From an uncultured bacterium (GTDB lineage Bacteria; Methylomirabilota; Methylomirabilia; Rokubacteriales; CSP1-6), in assembly GCA_946479205.1 (NCBI GenBank), contig CAMLFJ010000200.1:1-6585 (forward strand): a DNA stretch of 6,585 nt. Direction: 5' to 3'. Position 1 is the first letter of the stretch. Each line of letters opens with the position of its first letter. The position numbers and the translations under genes were made by a program. Below, piece by piece: positions 1 through 6,435 of this stretch. Under the pieces are notes generated by a model. That model searched no databases, was not told the origin of the DNA, and saw only the letters and a program-made list of their open reading frames with translations.

Positions 1-1149
1 GCGCTGGACGTGGCGCGTGAGATCGTGCCGATCCGCTACCCGATGCCGCGCATCCACCGGCAGGGAATGGGTGGGAAACGCCTGGCGGCTGGCCGCGCTT
101 AGGAGATGCTCGTAGAGCGCCGTCTCGTTCCCGTTCGGAAAGAGCAGCCCGGTCGTCCCCCGCTCGATCGTCTCGCCGAACCCCCCGAGCTCGCTGGCGA
201 TCACCGGGACGTCGCGGACGATGGCCTCGAGCGCGACGAAACCCAGCGGCTCCGCCCAGCGGGACGGCGCGACCAGGGCCCAGGCGTCCACGAGCTGGGC
301 TTCGAGGGCCTCCGGCTCGAGCCAACCCAGCACGCTGACTGCATCCCCGAGAGCCAGCGTACTGATGAGGCTCGCGATGGCCGGGCCCTCGGGGCCGCGG
401 CCGATGATCCGCAGCCGGGCGGAGGGCATATCCCGGAGGAGCCGCGCAAAGGCCCGCAGCAGGAGAGGCACGCCCTTCTCCGGCTGCAGCCGCCCGCAGA
501 AGACGAACGTCGGTTCGACGGCGGGGCGCCGTCGGAACGAGGCGCCGGGCGGGGGAATCGGCAGCGGCACGTGCTCGGCCTGCACTCCGTTGCGCGAGAG
601 CTCCTCCTGCATCCACCGGCTGCCCACCACGATCCGGTCGGCGGAGCGCAGGCCCGCGCGGATGAGGGCGTACCGGGCCTGGTCCCGCAGCCAGTGGGGC
701 AGGCTGAGGCAGCCCGACCGCCAGCACACGGTGCCGGCCCGGACCTGGCATCGCTCGCCGCTGGGTAGCAGCTTGCAGCCGGTCGGGCAGACCACCTTGT
801 ACTCGTGCAGGCTGAGGACGGTGGGGACGGCGCGCAGTGGACGGAGGATCGCCGGCGACAGGTGCGAGGCGAAGCTGTTCACCAGCGCGACGTCGGGGCG
901 GAACACCCGGAGGGCCCGGCGCACCTGCACGACCGCGAACGGATTCACGACTTGCAGGAAAGCCTGGCCCGCCTGTCGCTCCGTGCCCCACGCGTGGAAC
1001 TCGGCCAGCCCGTCGCCGGCCGAGCCGATGGTGCTCGTCAGGAGGCGGACCTCGTCGCCGGCTGCCTCCAGGCCGGCGCGGAGCCACGTGGTGTACGCCT
1101 CCACGCCGCCGCGCGCGCGCGCCCAGTCGGTCACGAGCAAGACGCGCAT
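1..1149 (-). CDS. Family 4 (GT-B) glycosyltransferase, C-terminus cut by window edge
   Basis: The frame is open from an ATG at 1149 to base 1 with no stop (383 codons read), so only the last few to about 25 residues should be missing for a family usually 370-410 long. The N-terminal donor/acceptor-side domain starts MRVLLVTDWARARGGVEAY (glycine pair at residues 14-15). The C-terminal GT4 domain has CGRLQPEKG at 218-226, a GRGPEG loop near 250, and APSRWAEPLGFVALE ending at 308, which holds the EX7E pair E300/E308 typical of retaining GT4 enzymes. It should transfer a sugar from a nucleotide-sugar donor at the cytoplasmic membrane face; no signal peptide or TM helix is seen. A cysteine group (C121, C125, C133, C141, C147) follows the HEYKVVCP segment. 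It lies 11 nt after the oxidoreductase stop, with GGGG as a weak ribosome site, so it is probably cotranscribed. Donor and acceptor are unknown. The fold assignment is secure. Confidence 0.93.
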   Translation of the reverse strand, partial: MRVLLVTDWARARGGVEAYTTWLRAGLEAAGDEVRLLTSTIGSAGDGLAEFHAWGTERQAGQAFLQVVNPFAVVQVRRALRVFRPDVALVNSFASHLSPAILRPLRAVPTVLSLHEYKVVCPTGCKLLPSGERCQVRAGTVCWRSGCLSLPHWLRDQARYALIRAGLRSADRIVVGSRWMQEELSRNGVQAEHVPLPIPPPGASFRRRPAVEPTFVFCGRLQPEKGVPLLLRAFARLLRDMPSARLRIIGRGPEGPAIASLISTLALGDAVSVLGWLEPEALEAQLVDAWALVAPSRWAEPLGFVALEAIVRDVPVIASELGGFGETIERGTTGLLFPNGNETALYEHLLSAASRQAFPTHSLPVDARHRVADRHDLTRHVQR

Positions 1150-1160
1150 CGCCCCGGGGC

Positions 1161-2234
1161 TCAGCCGATCGACGCGACCGGCACGCGCTCCCCCGTACGG
1201 GCGGACTGCTCCGCCGCCAGCACCACGGCGAGGGAGCGCACTCCGTCTTCGACGGTAGCCAGCGGACCGGGCTTGCCGCGCAGTCGATCCACGAACGCCG
1301 CGAGCGAGGATCGAAAGGACGGCTCGTACGAAGGGCGGGCGAGGCGCCGCAGCGTGAGTGACGCGAGCGCGGCGCTCGGGCGCACCCACGACGTCCGCAT
1401 GCCATAGCCGAAGCGCCGGGCCGTCCGGACCTCCAGCCGGCTCCGGTACCGGTCGACGCGGAGCGTCCCGCGGTCGCCGATCAGCTCGAGATAGTCGGCG
1501 GGGCCCGTTCGAAAGCTGAAATAGGCCTGGACGTCGCATCCGTTCCGCATGGTCAGGGTCAGCCGCGCGACGTCCTGGTCCGTCTCGAGGGAGCCGATCC
1601 GCGCCTCGTCGACGCTGCTCACCTCGTCCGCGAGCATCCACCGCAAGGAATCGACGTGATGAGAGGCGAGATCGAGCAGGACTCCGCCGCCCGTCTCCCG
1701 CCGACGCTTCCACGACGGCATGCGGTCGGCCGCGACCGGCTCGCAGAAGGCGGCCTGGACCGCACGCAGGGTGCCGAGCCGTCCCGCACGAACCAGGGCC
1801 GCCGCCTGCCGGTGGAGGGGATGGGCCCGGAAGTTGAACCCGACCGCTCCGATCACCTGGGCCTGCCGTACGGTGTCGAGCACGCGTCGCGCCTCGTCGG
1901 CCTCGAGCGCGAGCGGCTTCTCGATGTAGACGTGTTTGCCGGAGCGGGCGGCGGCCACCGCGAGGGCCGCGTGCGAGGGTGTGGCGGAGGTGATGATCAC
2001 GGCGTGGATGTCCTCGCGGGCGATCACGTCGTCTGCCCGCTCGTGCACCCGGACCCGGCTGATCCGCTCCGCCCGAGCGCGCGCCGCCGGGTCCGGGTCC
2101 GCGGCGGCGACGAGCCTGGCGCCCGGCAGGCGAGTCAGGATGGGCAGATGGGCCCAGCACGCCAGGGCGCCGCAGCCGAGCACCGCGACGCCGATCAGGC
2201 CCGGTCGCCCCGCCTCAGCGCTTGCGGCTCGCAT
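1161..2234 (-). CDS. Gfo/Idh/MocA family NAD(P)-dependent sugar oxidoreductase
   Basis: This 357-residue protein has the usual family length. The N-terminal Rossmann domain begins at residue 15 with GVAVLGCGALA (glycines 20 and 22) and carries D46 after strand 2, where a residue contacting the nicotinamide ribose usually sits. The signature EKPLA follows at 105-109, with K106 the expected catalytic lysine. The C-terminal substrate domain (about 130-345) carries the D188-x3-H192-x2-D195 pattern typical of the catalytic histidine region. Family members oxidise or reduce sugars, inositols or nucleotide sugars. Being sandwiched between two glycosyltransferases suggests it makes or modifies a nucleotide sugar for them (inference). 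The ATG at 2234 lies inside the 3' end of the upstream gene (20-nt overlap, different frame), preceded by AAGG with a 6-nt spacer. No start codon after that stop would keep the first Rossmann strand, so translational coupling is likely. The substrate is not predictable. Confidence 0.93.
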   Translation of the reverse strand: MRAASAEAGRPGLIGVAVLGCGALACWAHLPILTRLPGARLVAAADPDPAARARAERISRVRVHERADDVIAREDIHAVIITSATPSHAALAVAAARSGKHVYIEKPLALEADEARRVLDTVRQAQVIGAVGFNFRAHPLHRQAAALVRAGRLGTLRAVQAAFCEPVAADRMPSWKRRRETGGGVLLDLASHHVDSLRWMLADEVSSVDEARIGSLETDQDVARLTLTMRNGCDVQAYFSFRTGPADYLELIGDRGTLRVDRYRSRLEVRTARRFGYGMRTSWVRPSAALASLTLRRLARPSYEPSFRSSLAAFVDRLRGKPGPLATVEDGVRSLAVVLAAEQSARTGERVPVASIG

Positions 2235-3171
2235 ACGCGACCTTGTGCAGCTCGATCTCGGTCATGTGCGCGTCGGCGGACGAGGGGGCGGCTCCCGCGT
2301 ACGCCACCGCTTCCCCGAAGGCGCGGAGCACCGCGCCCGCGACGATCATCGGGACCGTGCCGAGCGGCAGGCGTTGCGTGCGGCGGATCCGACGCATCGG
2401 CTCTCTCAGTCGGGCCACGAGCACGAGCGCGATGAGCGGCGAGGCGAGGGTGTAGAGGAGCCGCCGCCACCACGGCCACCGGGCGGCGCGCAGGGAGCCC
2501 AGGATGAAGCCGGCCAGGAGCCTCTCGTGGAGGTACGGCCCCAGACGGCCCACGTTGAGGTGCGCGATCCGCGCGCCGGGCTCGAAGTAGGCGCGGTGGC
2601 CGTGGCGGTGGAGCGCCGGCCAGAGGGCCTCCGAGTAGGTGTCGAGCGCCGCTTCCAGCCCGCCGCCCAGCTCGAGCAGTACCTGCCGACGGTAGGCCGC
2701 GTTATAGATCAGCGCCTCTGGGATCTCGCCCTGGGCCCGGCCTTCCCCCCACCGCCCGTAGTCGGACACGTAGGCCGCCCAGCTCACCGCGCCGTTCGGG
2801 TTCGCGTTGGTGATGGTCGGCACGACCGTGGCCCACGGGCCTTCGAAGGCATCGAGGAGGGCCGCCGCCCAGTCGGGCTGCGGGTAGGTGTGGGTCTCGC
2901 CGATGAACACGACAGGCGCCGTCGCCGCCCGGATCCCAAGCGCCCGTGCCGCGGCCAGGCCGGCCGATAGAGCGACCGGGACGAGGCGCACCGCCGCGAA
3001 GCCCTCGAGCTCCTGGTGATGCGTGTCGAGCGAGCCGGGCGGAAGGGGCGCGACGATCACGACCTCGAGCCGGTCCTTGATCGTCTGCTCTCTGAGCCGT
3101 CGGATGACGGGCCTGACCGTCTCGTAGGTGTCAGTGGCGAGGACGACGGCCATCTGAGTCGGGGAATCCAC
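2215..3171 (-). CDS. Family 2 (GT-A) glycosyltransferase, membrane-associated C-terminus
   Basis: A 318-residue GT2-like protein, first gene of the minus-strand glycan module. The N-terminal GT-A core opens with AVVLATDTYETVRPVIRRL (8-26), then an EVVIVAP strand (36-42), the helix AGLAAARALGIRAATAP (70-86) and FIGETHTYPQPDW (89-101). In typical GT2 enzymes the last segment holds the metal-binding DxD; here it reads E92-T-H94. A second half with YNAAYRR (157-162) and ALDTYSEALWPALHRHGHR (175-193) fits the acceptor/catalytic region. Around 238-256 a hydrophobic stretch (LLYTLASPLIALVLVARL), flanked by Arg-rich segments, looks like a membrane helix, and 273-292 is a second weaker one. Start choice is open: a GTG at 3171 gives six extra residues, while an ATG at 3153 begins directly before the first strand. 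Neither has a clear ribosome site. Sugar and acceptor are unknown. Confidence 0.85.
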   Translation of the reverse strand: MDSPTQMAVVLATDTYETVRPVIRRLREQTIKDRLEVVIVAPLPPGSLDTHHQELEGFAAVRLVPVALSAGLAAARALGIRAATAPVVFIGETHTYPQPDWAAALLDAFEGPWATVVPTITNANPNGAVSWAAYVSDYGRWGEGRAQGEIPEALIYNAAYRRQVLLELGGGLEAALDTYSEALWPALHRHGHRAYFEPGARIAHLNVGRLGPYLHERLLAGFILGSLRAARWPWWRRLLYTLASPLIALVLVARLREPMRRIRRTQRLPLGTVPMIVAGAVLRAFGEAVAYAGAAPSSADAHMTEIELHKVAYASRKR

Positions 3172-3180
3172 AGTCGCCCG

Positions 3181-3210
3181 AGCCTAGGGGAGAAGGCCGG
3201 GGCGAGTCAA
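3181..3210 (-). promoter_or_regulatory. Candidate sigma70-type promoter for the glycan operon
   Basis: Read on the minus strand there is TTGACT (3210-3205), five of six bases of the -35 consensus, then 18 nt, then TAGGCT (3186-3181), which keeps the key T, A and T of a -10 box. Transcription would begin near 3174, only a few bases before the GTG at 3171. The GTG start would therefore be near-leaderless, and the ATG at 3153 would have a leader of about 20 nt. Found by eye; chance matches occur in 120 bp. Confidence 0.4.
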
Positions 3211-3238
3211 GCCGGGGTCGGCGCGGGCCCGCCCGGCT
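3210..3238. repeat. Inverted repeats in the divergent intergenic region
   Basis: AGCCGGG (3210-3216) is perfectly inverted as CCCGGCT (3232-3238), with 15 nt between. Overlapping the inner side and right arm is a perfect 10-bp palindrome GCGGGCCCGC (3223-3232). The left arm touches the -35 box proposed for the minus-strand operon, and the right arm ends just before the extended -10 of the plus-strand operon. It could be an operator or a hairpin insulating the two transcripts. In DNA this GC-rich, short G/C palindromes also arise by chance. Confidence 0.35.
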
Positions 3239-3239
3239 C

Positions 3240-3258
3240 TGCTATGCTCTCGATCGAG
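3240..3258 (+). promoter_or_regulatory. Candidate extended -10 promoter and palindrome upstream of the BVMO operon
   Basis: TGCTATGCT (3240-3248) matches an extended -10 element (TGn plus TATGCT), and no convincing -35 lies upstream. It is followed at once by the perfect palindrome CTCGATCGAG (3249-3258), which would cover the predicted start of transcription near 3255. That is a position where a repressor could act. The leader would be about 40 nt. This is inference from motif and position only. Confidence 0.35.
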
Positions 3259-3281
3259 TCCGCGTCAGGGGACGGGATGAC

Positions 3282-3288
3282 GGGAGGT
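3282..3288 (+). promoter_or_regulatory. Strong Shine-Dalgarno of the BVMO gene
   Basis: GGGAGGT sits upstream of the ATG at 3294, with the GGAGG core at 3283-3287 and a 6-nt spacer. This supports that ATG as the start of the monooxygenase. Confidence 0.75.
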
Positions 3289-3293
3289 GCACC

Positions 3294-4928
3294 ATGTCCG
3301 CGACGTCCGAGCAGCGAGCAGGGCCGGGCGCGTCCTACGACGCGATCGTCATCGGCGCCGGGATCTCCGGCATGTACCAGCTCCACCGGCTGCGCGGCCT
3401 CGGCCTGCGGGTACGGGTGTTCGAGGCCGGCGACGGCGTGGGCGGCACCTGGTACTGGAACCGTTACCCCGGGGCCCGGTTCGATTCCGAGAGCTGGACC
3501 TACGGCTACTCCTTCTCCGAGGAGATCCTGCGCGAGTGGGAGTGGAGCGAGCACTTCGCGGCGCAGCCGGAGACCCTGCGCTACTGCAACTTCGTGGCCG
3601 ACAAGCTCGACCTCCGCCGCGACATCGAGTTCAACTGCCGGATCAAGGCAGCGGTCTACGACGAGGCCGCGAACGAGTGGGAGATCGAGAGCGAGGACGG
3701 CCGGCGGGCGCGGGCGCGGTTCCTGATCACCGCGATCGGGCCGCTGTCGGCGCCGACCATGCCGACCATCCCGGGGGTGGAGAGCTTCCGCGGCGAGGCC
3801 TACCACACCGGCCGGTGGCCGCACGAGCCGGTGAGCTTCGCGGACAAGCGCGTCGCGGTGATCGGCACCGGCGCGACCGCGGTGCAGGCGATCACCGAGA
3901 TCGCCAAGACGGTCGGCCACCTCACCGTGTTCCAGCGCACGCCGAACTGGTGCGCGCCGCTGCACAACACCAAGATCGACGCGGCCACCCAGGCCCGCAT
4001 CAAGGCGACCTATCCGGAGACCTTCGCGCTCTGCCGCGACTCCTTCGGCTGCTTCATCCACCAGGCGGATCCGCGCAAGGCGCTCGAGGTGAGCCCGGAG
4101 GAGCGCGAGGCGTTCTACGAGAAGCTCTACCGCGAGCCCGGCTTCGGGATCTGGATGGGCAACTTCCGGGACGTGCTGGTCAACGCGGAGGCCAACGCCA
4201 CCATCACCGAGTTCATGCGCCGGAAGATCCGCGCGCGGGTGAGGGACCCGAAGGTCGCCGAGAAGCTGATCCCGACGAACCACGGCTTCGGCACCCGCCG
4301 GGTGCCGCTCGAGAGCGGCTACTACGAGGTCTACAACCAGCCGAACGTCCGCCTGGTGGACATCCGCGAGACGCCGATCGAGCGGATCACGCCGATCGGC
4401 GTCGAGACCAGCCAGGCCGAGTACGCGGTGGACATGATCATCTACGCCACCGGCTTCGACGCCATCACCGGGGCGTTCGACCGGATCGACGTGCGCGGCG
4501 CGGGCGGCCGGCGGCTCCGGGACACGTGGGCGGAGGGCCCGCGGACGTATCTCGGCCTGCAGATCGTGGGCTTCCCCAACCTGTTCACGCTGGTCGGGCC
4601 GCACAACGCGGCCACGTTCTGCAACATCCCGCGCTGCATCGAGCAGAACGTGGACTGGGTGACCGCGCTCATCGCCCACATGCGCGAGAAGGGCCACGCC
4701 CGCGTCGAGGCCACGCCCGAAGCGGAGCGCGAGTGGACCGAGCACGTGCACGAGACCGGAGAGCGCATGCTGTTCACCAAGGTGGACTCCTGGATGATGG
4801 GCATCAACTCCAACGTGGCGGGCAAGGACAAGCGCACGTTCATCGTCTACGCGGGCGGCGCCCCGAAGTATCGCGAGAAGTGCGACGAGGTTGCCGCCCG
4901 CGGCTACGCCGGGTTCACGTTCCGATAG
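3294..4928 (+). CDS. Class B flavoprotein Baeyer-Villiger monooxygenase (cyclohexanone monooxygenase type)
   Basis: At 544 residues this is the normal size for a type I BVMO, a soluble cytoplasmic enzyme using FAD, NADPH and O2 to convert ketones to esters or lactones. The FAD Rossmann motif GAGISG is at 21-26, followed by GVGGTWYWNRYPGARFD (48-64). The BVMO fingerprint FxGxxxHxxxWP is intact (F165, G167, H171, W175, P176), separating true BVMOs from ordinary flavin monooxygenases. The NADPH site GTGATA is at 191-196, with Ala in place of the last Gly. R336 lies 7 residues before Y343 of SGYYEVYNQPNVRLVD, the spacing of the catalytic Arg in cyclohexanone monooxygenase. ATGFD (385-389) and the C-terminal GINSN/GGAPKYREKC segments (503-530) match the family. 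The start is fixed by a strong ribosome site 6 nt upstream. It is first in a two-gene flavoenzyme operon. The substrate (cyclic, linear or aryl ketone) cannot be told from sequence. Confidence 0.95.
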   Translation: MSATSEQRAGPGASYDAIVIGAGISGMYQLHRLRGLGLRVRVFEAGDGVGGTWYWNRYPGARFDSESWTYGYSFSEEILREWEWSEHFAAQPETLRYCNFVADKLDLRRDIEFNCRIKAAVYDEAANEWEIESEDGRRARARFLITAIGPLSAPTMPTIPGVESFRGEAYHTGRWPHEPVSFADKRVAVIGTGATAVQAITEIAKTVGHLTVFQRTPNWCAPLHNTKIDAATQARIKATYPETFALCRDSFGCFIHQADPRKALEVSPEEREAFYEKLYREPGFGIWMGNFRDVLVNAEANATITEFMRRKIRARVRDPKVAEKLIPTNHGFGTRRVPLESGYYEVYNQPNVRLVDIRETPIERITPIGVETSQAEYAVDMIIYATGFDAITGAFDRIDVRGAGGRRLRDTWAEGPRTYLGLQIVGFPNLFTLVGPHNAATFCNIPRCIEQNVDWVTALIAHMREKGHARVEATPEAEREWTEHVHETGERMLFTKVDSWMMGINSNVAGKDKRTFIVYAGGAPKYREKCDEVAARGYAGFTFR

Positions 4929-4931
4929 GAG
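4927..4931 (+). promoter_or_regulatory. Ribosome binding site overlapping the BVMO stop codon
   Basis: AGGAG begins inside the TAG stop of the monooxygenase and lies 7 nt before the ATG at 4939. It decides the start of the downstream flavoprotein in favour of 4939 and implies coupled translation of the two genes. Confidence 0.75.
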
Positions 4932-4938
4932 ACCAGGG

Positions 4939-6417
4939 ATGGCGGGCGACCGGGACTACGACGTGGTGGTGGTCGGGGCGGGCAACGCGGCGCTGGCCGC
5001 GGCGGTGTCGGCGCGCGAGCACGGCGCCGGCCGGGTGGTGGCGCTCGAGAAGGCGCCCCGCGAGCTGCGCGGCGGCAACACCCACTACAGCGGTGGGCTC
5101 TTCCGCTTCGCCTACGACCGCCCCGAGGACCTGCTGCCGCTGGTGCCCGACACGCGCGCCGAGGTCCCCGATTTCCCGGCCGGCGTCGAGCCCTATCCGG
5201 CGAAGCGGTTCCGCGCCGACCTCGATCGCGTCACCGAGGGGCGGAGCGATCCCGAGCTGTCCGAGCTCCTGATCGGCCGCTCGTTCGACACGGTGCGCTG
5301 GATGGTGCAGCAGGGGATCGTGATGGAGCCGGCGCTCTCGCTGAGCGGCGTGCGGGTCGGGAACACCATCAAGTGGTCACCGGGCGCGATCATCCGGGCG
5401 CGCCACGAGGGCGTCGGTCTGTCGTCCATGTGGTTCAAGGCCGCGCAGGCGCGCGAGGTCGAGATTCGCTACGACACCAGCGCGATCCGGCTCGTGCAGG
5501 ACGCGCGCGGCCGGGTGACCGGGGTGGCGGTGCGCGACGCCGACGGGTTTCGCGAGATCGGCGCCCGCGCGGTCGTGCTCGGCTGCGGCGGCTTCGAGGC
5601 GAATCCGGAGTGGCGGGCCCGCTACCTCGGGCGGCCGTGGGACCACGCCAAGGTGCGGGGCACGCGCTACAACACCGGCGACGGGCTGCGCATGGCGATC
5701 GAGATCGGCGCGCTGCCGTGCGGACAGTGGACGGGCTGTCACTCGACCCCGATCGACGCCGAGGCTCCGCCCCACGGCGACCGCGCGCTGACCGACAAGA
5801 CCAATCGCCTGTCCTACCCGTTCGGCGTGCTCGTGGACGCGAACGGCCGGCGCTTCTTCGACGAGGGCGAGGACTTCCAGTTCTACACGTACGCCAAGCT
5901 GGGCGGGATCATCCTCAACCAGACCCGCGGCGTCGCCTACCAGATCTTCGACGACAAGGTCTCGGGCCTGCTGGAGGGGCGCTACAAGACCGGCCGGCCG
6001 GCGGTCGCCGATTCGCTCGCCGCGCTGGTCGCGCAGCTTCCGGTGGACCAGGCGCGCTGCCTGGAGACCCTGGAGGCGTACAATGCCGCGGTGGGGCCGG
6101 GCGTCTTCGATCCCACCGTGCGCGACGGGCTCGGCACCAAGGGGCTCGCGCTGCCGAAGTCAAACTGGGCGCAGCGCCTGGACACACCGCCGTTCACCGC
6201 GTGGCCGGTCACCGGCGGGATCACCTTCACCTTCGGCGGCGTGCGGGTGAACGAGCACGCGCAGGTGCAGAGCAAGAGCTGGGCGTCGATCCCCGGGCTC
6301 TTCGCGTGCGGCGAGATGGTGGGCGGGCTCTTCCACGGTAACTACCCGGGCGGGACCGGCCTGATGTCGGGCGCCGTGTTCGGGCGCCTCGCCGGCGCGA
6401 GCGCGGCGGGCGCCTGA
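4939..6417 (+). CDS. FAD-dependent dehydrogenase/reductase, TcuA (tricarballylate dehydrogenase)-like, FAD_binding_2 family
   Basis: A 492-residue flavoprotein of the fumarate reductase/succinate dehydrogenase flavoprotein superfamily, whose members move hydride between FAD and a C-C bond next to a carbonyl. The FAD Rossmann motif GAGNAA is at 13-18, E37 ends strand 2, and LRGGNTHYSGGLFRFAYD (43-60) follows. GCGGFEANPEWRARYLG (215-231), TGDG (246-249), SYPFG (292-296) and RRFFDEGEDFQFYTYAK (304-320) form the middle. PKSNWA (406-411), GGITFTFGG (426-434) and GLFACGEMVGGLFHGNYPGG (453-472) close the FAD site. These strings are how I recall TcuA-type proteins, which oxidise tricarballylate to aconitate. 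TcuA normally works with TcuB, which is absent here, and the BVMO partner argues for another substrate. The start at 4939 rests on AGGAG 7 nt upstream; a TTG 48 nt earlier would overlap the BVMO. No signal peptide, so probably cytoplasmic. A 3-ketosteroid or 2-enoate oxidoreductase role is possible but less supported. Confidence 0.92.
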   Translation: MAGDRDYDVVVVGAGNAALAAAVSAREHGAGRVVALEKAPRELRGGNTHYSGGLFRFAYDRPEDLLPLVPDTRAEVPDFPAGVEPYPAKRFRADLDRVTEGRSDPELSELLIGRSFDTVRWMVQQGIVMEPALSLSGVRVGNTIKWSPGAIIRARHEGVGLSSMWFKAAQAREVEIRYDTSAIRLVQDARGRVTGVAVRDADGFREIGARAVVLGCGGFEANPEWRARYLGRPWDHAKVRGTRYNTGDGLRMAIEIGALPCGQWTGCHSTPIDAEAPPHGDRALTDKTNRLSYPFGVLVDANGRRFFDEGEDFQFYTYAKLGGIILNQTRGVAYQIFDDKVSGLLEGRYKTGRPAVADSLAALVAQLPVDQARCLETLEAYNAAVGPGVFDPTVRDGLGTKGLALPKSNWAQRLDTPPFTAWPVTGGITFTFGGVRVNEHAQVQSKSWASIPGLFACGEMVGGLFHGNYPGGTGLMSGAVFGRLAGASAAGA

Positions 6418-6422
6418 TTGCG

Positions 6423-6435
6423 CTACGTCGCGTAG
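6423..6435. repeat. Small inverted repeat at the convergent gene junction
   Basis: CTACG (6423-6427) and CGTAG (6431-6435) are perfectly inverted around TCG, overlapping the stop codon of the minus-strand gene. A hairpin could form on either transcript, but the stem is only 5 bp and no T-run follows, so it is at best a weak terminator. Confidence 0.25.

Noticed and set aside
1110..1122. Alternating GC run in the GT4 gene, considered as a repeat or Z-DNA site
   Set aside because: It encodes the Ala/Arg residues of the WARARGG segment, and such runs are expected at this GC content.
106..1407. Several plus-strand open frames (for example 106-768, 221-1258, 805-1407)
   Set aside because: All are antisense to the GT4 gene, or to that gene and the end of the oxidoreductase gene, and show Arg/Ala/Pro/Gly-rich, motif-free products.
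1656..2970. Plus-strand open frames 1656-2435 and 1936-2970
   Set aside because: Antisense to the oxidoreductase and GT2 genes, which carry clear family motifs; their compositions are typical of shadow frames.
3207..4751. A 514-codon minus-strand open frame antisense to the monooxygenase
   Set aside because: Its product is low-complexity Arg/Ala/Asp/Val-rich with no family signature. It is the mirror of a high-GC coding frame, and the opposite strand encodes a textbook BVMO with all motifs.
4891..4938. Extending the second flavoprotein upstream to a TTG at 4891
   Set aside because: This would overlap the BVMO by 38 nt and add 16 residues unlike the family's short N-terminus, whereas the ATG at 4939 has an AGGAG site at the proper distance.
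3287..5272. A 661-codon plus-strand open frame spanning the BVMO and the start of the next gene
   Set aside because: Gly/Arg/Ala/Pro-rich composition typical of an out-of-frame GC-rich reading. It covers two well-supported genes in a third frame.
5373..6341. A 322-codon plus-strand frame inside the second flavoprotein gene
   Set aside because: Arg-rich and featureless; it is out of frame with the recognisable FAD-binding protein.
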